A stretch of DNA of 5,521 bases, taken from the NCBI GenBank assembly GCA_009925965.1, contig RFPW01000156.1, positions 1 to 5,521 of the forward strand. The letters are read 5' to 3'. The notes beneath the pieces are model-generated. The model saw only the letters and a list, made by a program, of their open reading frames with translations, was not told the DNA's origin and ran no database searches. Shown in pieces: positions 1-5,521 of this stretch. The first letter of the stretch is position 1. Each line of letters opens with the position of its first letter. The position numbers and the translations under genes are program-made. This stretch comes from Betaproteobacteria bacterium (lineage in GTDB: Bacteria > Pseudomonadota > Gammaproteobacteria > Burkholderiales > Burkholderiaceae_E).

Positions 1-2
1 CT

Positions 3-599
3 GCCGGTGTGGGGGCCCCGCACCAACAACTGGCGCTTTCTGGGCAATTGCCATCGCGTTTGGCCCAATCATTCTCGTGCCCGATCGAGTGGTCGCTGGT
101 GGCGCAAACCGGGCTGACGGTGGAAAGCCTGTGCGGCTTGTTGGCGCAGCAAGACCCCCCAGAAGCTTATGACGTGGTGCTGGTTTCGATCGGTGTCAAC
201 GAAGTCACCGCCGGAACGGGCGTGACCGCCTGGCAGTCGAGGCTGGGCGGGTTGCACGGGTTGCTCACTGGGCGCCTGGGTGCACGATGCGTCTTGTATT
301 CAGGGATTCCGCCCATGCACCGGTTTCCCGCGTTACCGCAGCCCCTGCGCTGGTTTCTGGGGCGTCGGGCGCGTCGCTTGGATCAGGCCTTGGCGCAGTG
401 GGTTACGCGCGTGCCGGGGGCCTACTGGGTTCCGCTGCCGGATCTGCCCGACGAAGCCATCGCCGTCGATGGTTTCCATCCGGGCGTACAGGCGTATCGA
501 GCCTGGGCCGAGGCTGTGGTGTCGATTGCGATGAGGGCCCCTCTGCAACTTTTCCAACTTTTGCAACCCGCGATTGAGTCGGTGGACAAGCTCGAATAG
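3..599 (+). CDS. SGNH/GDSL-type hydrolase, 5' end cut off by the window
   Basis: This is the C-terminal part of a probable serine esterase or lipase-like hydrolase of the SGNH fold. The frame is open to the left edge. It begins AGVGAPHQQLALSGQLP, which matches the residues just after the catalytic GDS motif in this family (GDSxAxGxG...), so the nucleophile serine and true start lie upstream; the GTG at 9 is an internal valine codon, not a start. Counting that codon as residue 1, the glycine-asparagine block is seen as SIGVNEVT (GVN at 62-64) and the catalytic Asp and His as DGFHP (D154, H157; bases 468-479). The last 40 residues are an ordinary helical tail. The substrate cannot be inferred. 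The stop is TAG at 597-599, and the exporter gene starts 14 bases later, suggesting a shared transcript. I am confident of the fold, not of the reaction. Confidence 0.85.
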   Translation, partial: AGVGAPHQQLALSGQLPSRLAQSFSCPIEWSLVAQTGLTVESLCGLLAQQDPPEAYDVVLVSIGVNEVTAGTGVTAWQSRLGGLHGLLTGRLGARCVLYSGIPPMHRFPALPQPLRWFLGRRARRLDQALAQWVTRVPGAYWVPLPDLPDEAIAVDGFHPGVQAYRAWAEAVVSIAMRAPLQLFQLLQPAIESVDKLE

Positions 600-613
600 C
601 GCAGAATGTCGGG

Positions 614-2512
614 ATGAGTCGAGATCATCGTCGAGAGCTTCCCCCCGCCGACCTCAGGACGGCTGGCCGCTCCGACTGGCAGACGCTTAGGTCCCTGTTT
701 CCCTATTTGTGGGCGTGGAAGGGTCGGGTCGCGATTGCGCTCGGCTGTCTGGTGGCCGCCAAGATGGCGAACGTTGGCGTCCCGATCGTCCTCAAGTCGA
801 TCATTGACTGGCTGGCTCCGATGGCTTCGGGAACCCCGACGGCTTTGCGAACGCCGATGGGTCCGCTGATCCAGCCAGGGCCCCTGGGTGACCATCCAGT
901 TGTGCTGGCTGTGGCGGTTCCGGCGGCGCTGTTGGTGAGCTATGGGCTGTTGCGGCTCGCCACGTCGCTTTTCACCGAATTACGCGAATTCGTGTTCGCA
1001 AAAGTGACCCAACGCGCGGTGCGTACTGTGTCACTTCAGGTCTTCGGACACTTGCATGCGCTGAGTCTGCGTTTTCACCTCGACCGTCAGACTGGGGGCT
1101 TGACTCGCGACGTCGAACGCGGCTCGCGCGGGATCTCCACGCTTGTGTCCTACACCCTCTACAGCATCCTGCCCACCCTCGTGGAAGTGCTACTGGTGCT
1201 GGGCTGGCTGGCAACGCACTACGAGGCATGGTTCGCTGGGATCACAGTCGTTGCGCTCACCACCTATATCGTCTGGACCGTCACAGTCACGAACTGGCGC
1301 ACCCACTTCCGTCGCGAGATGAATGACCTCGATTCAAAGGCGAACACGCGGGCTATCGATTCGCTACTGAATTACGAGACGGTTAAATATTTTGGAAATG
1401 AAGCGTTCGAGGCGAATCGCTATGACGAGAGCCTGCAGCGCTGGGAGCGCGCAGCGGTACGCAGTCAAACCTCGCTGTCCTTACTAAACACCGGGCAGAG
1501 CGCGATCATTGCGACGGCAGTCACGATGATGGTGTGGCGGGCAACGGTGGGGGTCGTTGAAGGACGGATGTCGCTGGGCGATCTGGTGCTGGTGAATGCC
1601 TTCATGATTCAGCTCTATATCCCGCTGAATTTTCTGGGTGTCCTTTACCGCGAGATTAAGCAAAGTCTGACCGATATCGAAAAGATGTTCGGCATGCTGG
1701 ATGCGAATCGAGAGGTCGATGATGTCGCGGATGCCCCCGCCTTACGGCTGGCTAAATCGGTTGCCGCCGTGGGCCCGGAAGTGCGCTTCGAGAAGGTTTC
1801 TTTTTCGTACCAGCCGGACCGGCAGATCCTGCGCGCGATTTCGTTCGTGATTGCCCCCGGCACGACGGTGGCTGTGGTGGGTAGCTCAGGGGCCGGCAAA
1901 TCCACCTTGGCCCGACTTCTCTATCGGTTTTACGACGTCAATGAGGGGCGCATCACGATCGATGGGCAGGACTTGCGCCAGGTCACTCAGGCGAGCCTTC
2001 GCGCCGCCATTGGCATCGTGCCGCAAGACACCGTCCTCTTTAATGATTCTATTGCCTACAACATTGCCTATGGCCGGCCTGGAGCGACCCAGGACCAGGT
2101 CGAGGCCGCGGCTCGTTCGGCGCAGTTGCACGACTTCATCGCCCGTTTACCGCAGGGATATGACACGCCCGTGGGCGAGCGAGGGCTCAAGCTTTCGGGT
2201 GGTGAAAAACAGCGGGTCGCCATTGCGCGGATGCTGTTGAAGGACCCCCCCATTCTGGTGCTTGACGAAGCCACGAGTGCCTTGGATTCAAGCAACGAAC
2301 AGGCAATCCAGCAGGCATTGCGCGAGGCCGCGGCGCGCCGTACGACCTTGGTGATTGCGCATCGCCTGTCGACCGTGGTCGATGCAAATTTGATTATCGT
2401 GCTCGAAGATGGACAGATCGTGCAGCAGGGCACGCACGACGCATTGCTGCTTCAGGGCGGACGTTATTCAGAGCTTTGGGCCATGCAGGCGCGCGATGAC
2501 GGAAAGTTGTAA
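614..2512 (+). CDS. atm1: Atm1/HMT-family ABC exporter, fused permease and ATPase
   Basis: A complete 632-residue half-transporter expected to act as a homodimer in the inner membrane. Hydrophobic segments lie near residues 38-60, 97-117, 175-199, 205-227, 290-312 and 325-345, the six-helix type I exporter pattern. NYETVKYFGNE (253-263) is the hallmark of the Atm1/HMT branch, whose members export glutathione-linked sulfur or metal-related compounds. LNTGQ (291-295) carries the N and Q that, as I recall, contact glutathione in Atm1 structures. The ATPase domain (about 390-632) is intact: Walker A GSSGAGKST (423-431), Q-loop Q471, signature LSGGE (527-531), Walker B ILVLDE (547-552), D-loop SALD (555-558) and switch H583. 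The loop between helices 1 and 2 (about 66-94) is proline-rich. ATG 614 is the only ATG that covers the full N-terminus; its Shine-Dalgarno is weak (GGG directly before it), so coupling to the upstream gene is likely. The exact cargo is inferred from family only. Confidence 0.93.
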   Translation: MSRDHRRELPPADLRTAGRSDWQTLRSLFPYLWAWKGRVAIALGCLVAAKMANVGVPIVLKSIIDWLAPMASGTPTALRTPMGPLIQPGPLGDHPVVLAVAVPAALLVSYGLLRLATSLFTELREFVFAKVTQRAVRTVSLQVFGHLHALSLRFHLDRQTGGLTRDVERGSRGISTLVSYTLYSILPTLVEVLLVLGWLATHYEAWFAGITVVALTTYIVWTVTVTNWRTHFRREMNDLDSKANTRAIDSLLNYETVKYFGNEAFEANRYDESLQRWERAAVRSQTSLSLLNTGQSAIIATAVTMMVWRATVGVVEGRMSLGDLVLVNAFMIQLYIPLNFLGVLYREIKQSLTDIEKMFGMLDANREVDDVADAPALRLAKSVAAVGPEVRFEKVSFSYQPDRQILRAISFVIAPGTTVAVVGSSGAGKSTLARLLYRFYDVNEGRITIDGQDLRQVTQASLRAAIGIVPQDTVLFNDSIAYNIAYGRPGATQDQVEAAARSAQLHDFIARLPQGYDTPVGERGLKLSGGEKQRVAIARMLLKDPPILVLDEATSALDSSNEQAIQQALREAAARRTTLVIAHRLSTVVDANLIIVLEDGQIVQQGTHDALLLQGGRYSELWAMQARDDGKL

Positions 2513-2532
2513 GAAGGTAAAGGCGTTGTAAT
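2507..2532 (+). promoter_or_regulatory. weak candidate promoter for gltIJKL
   Basis: TGTAAT at 2527-2532 matches the sigma-70 -10 consensus at five of six positions. TTGTAA at 2507-2512, which overlaps the stop of the exporter gene, matches -35 at four of six, but the spacer is only 14 bases, so the pairing is poor. No better pair is visible in the 63-base gap. The 7-base word GTTGTAA occurs at 2506-2512 and 2525-2531, a direct repeat 19 bases apart, which could instead be a regulator site. A promoter is expected here because the gene function changes completely, but these exact boxes are tentative. Confidence 0.3.
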
Positions 2533-2534
2533 CA

Positions 2535-2562
2535 CGGTGCTAAACTGTTTTTTCAGTAACCG
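2535..2562 (+). promoter_or_regulatory. interrupted dyad ahead of gltI
   Basis: CGGT (2535-2538) pairs with ACCG (2559-2562) and ACTG (2544-2547) pairs with CAGT (2554-2557) around a loop of six T residues. In RNA this is an imperfect hairpin whose right edge touches the GGAG ribosome binding site; in DNA it could be an operator. It is not a good intrinsic terminator because the T run sits in the loop, not after the stem. Stems are short and may be chance. Confidence 0.25.
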
Positions 2563-2565
2563 GAG
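2562..2565 (+). promoter_or_regulatory. ribosome binding site of gltI
   Basis: GGAG lies 10 bases before ATG 2576. It decides the start: the frame is also open from a GTG at 2537, but that longer form would put 13 residues (MLNCFFSNRSITA) in front of a normal signal peptide and has no comparable upstream site. Confidence 0.7.
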
Positions 2566-2575
2566 CATCACCGCC

Positions 2576-3496
2576 ATGAAATTCAATCGATTTTTTGCCT
2601 CAAGCGCAGCGGCCGCCGTTGCGTTTGCGACCTTGACTGCCGCTACCTTTGCCTCATCAGCGCAGGCACAGGATCTGACCGGAACACTCAAGAAGATTAA
2701 GGACACCGGGGCCATTACCGTGGGTCACCGTGAGTCCTCGATTCCGTTCTCTTATCTGGATGATAAGCAGCAGCCGATCGGCTATGCGATGGATCTGTGT
2801 ATGAAGGTCGTTGACGCGATCAAGGCCGATCTGAAGCTGCCGAACTTGAAAATCAATCTGCAGCCGGTGACCTCCAGTAACCGGATCCCGCTGTTGATGA
2901 ATGGGACAATCGATCTGGAATGTGGTTCGACCACCAATTCCGTTCAGCGCCAGCAGCAGGTGGCCTTTGGTCCGACCTACTTTGTGATCAATGTGACCGC
3001 TGCGGTCAAGAAGACTTCGGGTGTCAATTCACTCGCCGAGCTCAACGGTAAAAACATCTCGACGACCTCAGGGAGTACCTCGGTGCCCTTGCTTAAGGCC
3101 TACGAGAAGACCGCATCGATCGACGTCAAAGAAATTTATGGCAAGGATCATGGCGAGAGCTTTTTGCTGTTGGCCGACGATCGGGTGACGGCGTTCGTGA
3201 TGGACGACATCTTGCTGGCCGGACAGATCGCCAATAGCAAGGAGCCCGCGAGCTACAAGATCCTGCCCGAGTCGCTTCGTACCGAGCCCTACAGCATGAT
3301 GCTGCGCAAGGACGATCCGCAGTTCAAGGCGCTGGTCGATAAGACCGTGTCGGCGATCATGAAGTCGGGTGAGATTGAAAAGATCTACGCAAAGTGGTTC
3401 ATGAGCTCGATCCCCCCGAAGAATGTGAATCTGAACTTTGGCATGACGCCGGGCCTGCGGGAAGCCTTCCGCAACCCGAACGACAAGGGCGTCTAA
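2576..3496 (+). CDS. gltI: periplasmic glutamate/aspartate-binding protein GltI
   Basis: A 306-residue solute-binding protein that captures L-glutamate and L-aspartate in the periplasm for the GltJK-GltL transporter. Residues 1-31 form a Sec signal peptide: N-terminal K and R, a long Ala-rich core, and an AQA cleavage site before QDL. The mature part follows Escherichia coli GltI closely as I remember it: VGHRESSIPFSY (from about 48), TSSNRIPLL (99-107), ECGSTTNS (115-122), TSGSTS (164-169), KDHGES (190-195), MDD (209-211), LRKDDPQFK and IPPKN (279-283). The Arg, Ser, Thr and His residues of these blocks form the acidic amino acid pocket in the family, so the specificity call is good. It has cysteines at 75 and 116; the second cysteine I recall in E. 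coli GltI, just before LRKDD, is Ser-Met here. Length is typical. It is the first gene of the operon, and a 69-base gap with a repeat array separates it from gltJ. Confidence 0.96.
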   Translation: MKFNRFFASSAAAAVAFATLTAATFASSAQAQDLTGTLKKIKDTGAITVGHRESSIPFSYLDDKQQPIGYAMDLCMKVVDAIKADLKLPNLKINLQPVTSSNRIPLLMNGTIDLECGSTTNSVQRQQQVAFGPTYFVINVTAAVKKTSGVNSLAELNGKNISTTSGSTSVPLLKAYEKTASIDVKEIYGKDHGESFLLLADDRVTAFVMDDILLAGQIANSKEPASYKILPESLRTEPYSMMLRKDDPQFKALVDKTVSAIMKSGEIEKIYAKWFMSSIPPKNVNLNFGMTPGLREAFRNPNDKGV

Positions 3497-3516
3497 ACCG
3501 CGCTTGCTTGGTCGTC

Positions 3517-3560
3517 GCTGACGGACTGACAGGCTGACCCAACCGTCAGCCCGTCAGCCT
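3517..3560 (+). repeat. 8-base repeat array with inverted copies between gltI and gltJ
   Basis: Three 8-base units in direct tandem, GCTGACGG (3517-3524), ACTGACAG (3525-3532) and GCTGACCC (3533-3540), are followed by AA and then two identical inverse units CCGTCAGC (3543-3550 and 3551-3558). The RNA can fold in several registers: GGCTGAC 3532-3538 with GTCAGCC 3545-3551 (7 pairs, 6-base loop), AGGCTGAC 3531-3538 with GTCAGCCT 3553-3560 (8 pairs), or GCTGACGG 3517-3524 with either inverse unit (8 pairs). No T run follows, so it is not a standard terminator. The structure ends 5 bases before the gltJ start. Hairpins after a binding-protein gene often protect its mRNA and favour its expression over the permeases; that role here is inference. 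Confidence 0.75.
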
Positions 3561-3565
3561 GGGAT

Positions 3566-4291
3566 ATGAATCCAGATATTTTTTTCGAACTCGCGATCGA
3601 CGGCGAAAGCCCGTGGTGGCGGATGCTGCTCGATGGCCTCCAGTTCACTCTCGGGGTGGCCCTGTGGGCTTGGCTGTTGGCGATGAGCTTAGGGGCCGTG
3701 ATTGGTGTTGCGCGGACCCTCCCCCGGCCCTGGATCGCACGCTTTGGCGACGCGTGGGTTGAGTTGTTTCGAAATGTTCCGCTCATCGTTCAGTTTTTTG
3801 TCTGGTATTTCGTTCTCCCGGGGTTGTTCCTCCCGTTAAAGGTCTGGGTCACCGCGCTCGATCCGACCCAGCACCAATTCATCACCTCGATCCTCTGTTT
3901 GGGGCTTTTTACGTCGGCCCGAATTGCCGAGCAGGTCAAAGCCGGGCTGCAGGCGCTGCCCACGAGTCAGCGCTCGGCGGGCCTCGCTCTTGGTCTGACC
4001 GAATGGCAAACCTATCGGTATGTCCGATTGCCGATGGCTTTTAGAATCATCATTCCGCCGCTCACGAGCGACACGATGAGCCTGATCAAGAACACCTCGG
4101 TGGCGTATTCGATCGGGCTTACCGAGCTGTTTTTCCGCACCCGCGAAATGGGTGAATTGACGTTTCGGTATTTCGAGGCGTTTGCGGCTGCGACGGTGAT
4201 CTATATCGTCATTTCGATGTTGGCCAACCGCGTGATGGCCGCGCTTGAGCGCCATGTCCGGGTCCCCGGCTATATCGGCGGTGGTCGGTGA
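3566..4291 (+). CDS. gltJ: glutamate/aspartate ABC transporter permease GltJ
   Basis: A 241-residue inner-membrane permease of the polar amino acid family, expected to form the translocation channel with GltK. Hydrophobic segments lie near 26-49, 70-90, 105-120, 158-185 and 203-222. ELFRNVPLIVQFF (66-78) is the strongly conserved family block, and the EAA-type loop that docks onto the ATPase is at about 137-156 (SAGLALGLTEWQTYRYVRLP), followed by PPLTSDTMSLIKNTSVA. The C-terminus, RVPGYIGG, resembles E. coli GltJ (RLPGNMGG). The start is ATG 3566, with an in-frame stop at 3527-3529 and the next ATG 19 codons downstream, too late for the family. The GGGA before it is only one base away, too close for normal Shine-Dalgarno pairing, so initiation looks weak or structure-dependent. 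The stop overlaps the gltK start. Confidence 0.95.
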   Translation: MNPDIFFELAIDGESPWWRMLLDGLQFTLGVALWAWLLAMSLGAVIGVARTLPRPWIARFGDAWVELFRNVPLIVQFFVWYFVLPGLFLPLKVWVTALDPTQHQFITSILCLGLFTSARIAEQVKAGLQALPTSQRSAGLALGLTEWQTYRYVRLPMAFRIIIPPLTSDTMSLIKNTSVAYSIGLTELFFRTREMGELTFRYFEAFAAATVIYIVISMLANRVMAALERHVRVPGYIGGGR

Positions 4292-4974
4292 GTCATCTCG
4301 AATTCGATGTCATTTGGCGGACGTGGCCCTACGTTCTGGGGGGTTTGCAGTACACCGTGCAACTGACGGTGGTGGCCACCGTGGGCGGCATCCTCTTCGG
4401 GACACTGCTCGCCATGCTGCGCTTGTCCTCGAGCCCGGTGTTGGCATCCGTTGCAGCCGGCTACGTGAATTTCATGCGTGCGGTTCCGCTGCTGCTAGTG
4501 ATCTTCTGGTTCTATTTTTTGATGCCGGTGATTGCGCAGTGGGTGACCGGGGCCGAGCGCCCGCCCAGCATTGGCGCCCAGCATTCGGCCTACATCACCT
4601 TCGTGTTGTTTGAGGCCGCATTTTTTTGCGAAATCATGCGCGCCGGGATCCAGTCAATCCCACGAGGCCAACCGCAAGCGGCGATGGCGTTGGGCATGAG
4701 TTATGGGCAGGTCATGCGCTTTGTCGTGTTGCCCCAGGCGCTGCGCAATATGTTGCCGGTGTTGCTGACGCAAACCATCATTCTGTTTCAAGACGTGTCG
4801 CTGGTGTCGCTCCTGAACGTCACCGACTTTGTTGGCGCGGCCAGCAAAATCGCGCAGCGGGATTCGCGGATCGTTGAGATGTATCTGTTCGTGGCTGTGG
4901 TCTACTTCTTGATGTGCACGGGGCTGTCGCGCCTCGTGCGTTGGCTGCAGGTTCGGGTCGCGATTCCGCGCTGA
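4288..4974 (+). CDS. gltK: glutamate/aspartate ABC transporter permease GltK
   Basis: A 228-residue inner-membrane permease, partner of GltJ. The opening EFDVIWRTWPYVLGGLQYT resembles E. coli GltK (a YEFDW start, then PYLLDGL). Hydrophobic segments lie near 20-45, 60-86, 101-115, 150-175 and 196-215. YVNFMRAVPLLLVIFWFY (59-76) is the conserved family block and the EAA-type ATPase-docking loop is at about 130-149 (QAAMALGMSYGQVMRFVVLP); LLTQTIILFQDVSLV (159-173) and the late RDSRIVEMYLF (191-201) are also GltK-like. It starts with GTG inside the GTGA overlap with the gltJ stop (4288-4291), the usual sign of translational coupling and equal synthesis of the two channel halves. No independent strong ribosome binding site is needed or clearly seen. 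A 94-base gap separates it from gltL. Confidence 0.95.
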   Translation: MSHLEFDVIWRTWPYVLGGLQYTVQLTVVATVGGILFGTLLAMLRLSSSPVLASVAAGYVNFMRAVPLLLVIFWFYFLMPVIAQWVTGAERPPSIGAQHSAYITFVLFEAAFFCEIMRAGIQSIPRGQPQAAMALGMSYGQVMRFVVLPQALRNMLPVLLTQTIILFQDVSLVSLLNVTDFVGAASKIAQRDSRIVEMYLFVAVVYFLMCTGLSRLVRWLQVRVAIPR

Positions 4975-4978
4975 GCAT

Positions 4979-4988
4979 CGCTGCAGCG
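4979..4988. repeat. 10-base perfect palindrome after gltK
   Basis: CGCTGCAGCG reads the same on both strands and begins 5 bases after the gltK stop. It has no loop and no following T run, so it is not a terminator. It could be a small protein-binding site or chance; only its presence is certain. Confidence 0.4.
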
Positions 4989-4990
4989 CG

Positions 4991-5068
4991 TTTGCCATCT
5001 CCCATCAGCCCCCAAAGATCCCAGCCTCTTTCCACCCGTTCCGTCTCTCTTCCATTAATTCGTCTCAA
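4991..5068 (+). promoter_or_regulatory. C-rich, G-poor leader between gltK and gltL
   Basis: By hand count these 78 bases hold 33 C, 24 T, 14 A and 7 G, in sharp contrast with the G-rich coding strand on either side. No reading frame, -35/-10 pair or purine-rich ribosome binding site is visible in it. Such C-over-G stretches in untranslated RNA are typical of Rho loading sites, and pyrimidine-rich leaders can bind ribosomal protein S1. Either would affect GltL output relative to GltJK. The composition is seen; the role is inference. Confidence 0.4.
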
Positions 5069-5521
5069 ATGGCCATGATTTCCATCGATTCGGTTTCGAA
5101 GTGGTACGGCAACTTTCAGGTACTGGCCGACTGTACGACCCAAATTGATCGGGGTGAGGTCGTTGTGGTCTGTGGGCCGTCAGGGTCGGGCAAGTCAACG
5201 CTGATTAAATGCATTAATGCGCTCGAGCCCTTCCAGCAGGGATCGATCACGGTCGATGGCACCCGTGTCAATGACCCCAAGACCAATCTGCCGAGGCTTC
5301 GCGCTCGGGTCGGGATGGTGTTCCAGCATTTTGAATTGTTCCCGCATTTGTCGATCACCGAAAACCTGGTGTTAGCCCAGGTTCAGGTGTTGGCTCGCTC
5401 TCGGGACGAGTCCGTTGATCGGGGGCTCAAATTACTCGATCGCGTGGGTCTGCGTGAACATGCGGCCAAGTTTCCCGGCCAGTTGTCGGGCGGACAGCAG
5501 CAACGGGTAGCGATCGCCCGC
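5069..5521 (+). CDS. gltL: glutamate/aspartate ABC transporter ATPase GltL, 3' end cut off by the window
   Basis: The first 151 codons of the ATP-binding subunit that powers the GltJK channel from the cytoplasm; family length is about 241, so some 90 residues are missing. Seen in order: SKWYG with the A-loop tyrosine (Y13), Walker A GPSGSGKST (36-44), Q-loop in MVFQHFELFPH (Q86), ENLVLAQVQVL, and the signature QLSGGQQQRVAIAR (138-151), at which the window stops. Walker B, D-loop and switch histidine lie beyond the edge. The sequence tracks E. coli GltL almost residue for residue. Two starts are possible: ATG 5069 (MAMIS) or ATG 5075 (MIS), the latter matching E. coli GltL (MIT). Neither has a visible Shine-Dalgarno sequence. 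It is the fourth gene of the operon. Confidence 0.95.
   Translation, partial: MAMISIDSVSKWYGNFQVLADCTTQIDRGEVVVVCGPSGSGKSTLIKCINALEPFQQGSITVDGTRVNDPKTNLPRLRARVGMVFQHFELFPHLSITENLVLAQVQVLARSRDESVDRGLKLLDRVGLREHAAKFPGQLSGGQQQRVAIAR

Noticed and set aside
95..102. GCTGGTGG, identical to the E. coli Chi sequence
   Set aside because: It is a single copy inside a coding region, and this host's Chi sequence is unknown, so chance is the simplest reading.
606..617. A three-codon upstream frame (ATG TCG GGA TGA) overlapping the exporter start
   Set aside because: It is too short to interpret, has no ribosome binding site, and is expected by chance; the family N-terminus fits ATG 614.
422..895. A 157-codon open frame on the minus strand across the hydrolase-exporter junction
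   Set aside because: It lies opposite two clearly coding genes, has low-complexity Arg/Ser/Gly-rich content with no recognisable motif, and is the usual antisense shadow of GC-rich coding DNA.
614..2700. A link between Atm1-type glutathione-compound export and glutamate uptake through glutathione synthesis
   Set aside because: Glutamate is a glutathione precursor, but the two units are separated by a probable promoter region and adjacency is the only support.
3517..3565. Intrinsic terminator between gltI and gltJ
   Set aside because: The stems are strong enough but are followed by GGGATATG, not a T run, and gltJK clearly belong to the same operon.
3836..4255. A 139-codon open frame on the minus strand opposite gltJ
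   Set aside because: It is Arg/His/Gln-rich without hydrophobic or catalytic pattern, and the plus strand here is an unmistakable permease.

Overview
The window reads as chromosomal DNA of a GC-rich betaproteobacterium, most likely in the order Burkholderiales. I base this on the style of the proteins (an Atm1-type exporter opening with an SDWQTLRSLFPYLW-like stretch, and a GltI with a GYAMDLCMKVVDAIKADLK-like segment), on the high G+C at third codon positions, and on the tight co-directional packing. The placement is recognition from memory, not a database result. All genes are on the + strand, and I see no mobile element, tRNA, rRNA or CRISPR.

Layout: (1) Bases 3-599 are the 3' part of an SGNH/GDSL-type hydrolase gene whose start and catalytic serine lie before the window. 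(2) After 14 bases, 614-2512 encode a complete Atm1/HMT-family half-size ABC exporter (permease and ATPase in one chain), probably co-transcribed with the hydrolase gene. (3) A 63-base gap (2513-2575) holds the probable control region for the next operon: a weak promoter candidate, a 7-base direct repeat, an interrupted dyad and a GGAG ribosome binding site. (4) From 2576 to the right edge lies a gltIJKL operon for glutamate/aspartate uptake: periplasmic binding protein GltI, permeases GltJ and GltK overlapping by 4 bases, and ATPase GltL, which runs off the window after its signature motif.

How they work together: GltI captures an acidic amino acid in the periplasm and delivers it to the GltJ-GltK channel, which a GltL dimer powers by ATP hydrolysis. 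The Atm1-like protein is a separate exporter; its relatives move glutathione-linked sulfur or metal-related compounds. The hydrolase's substrate cannot be read from the sequence.

The gene content is ordinary and I find no convincing new protein system. The least explained signals are in the operon's two internal gaps. Between gltI and gltJ is an array of three 8-base units facing two inverted copies, able to fold in several registers. Between gltK and gltL is a 78-base C-rich, G-poor stretch followed by a gltL start with no visible Shine-Dalgarno sequence. Both could set subunit ratios after transcription, which is inference.
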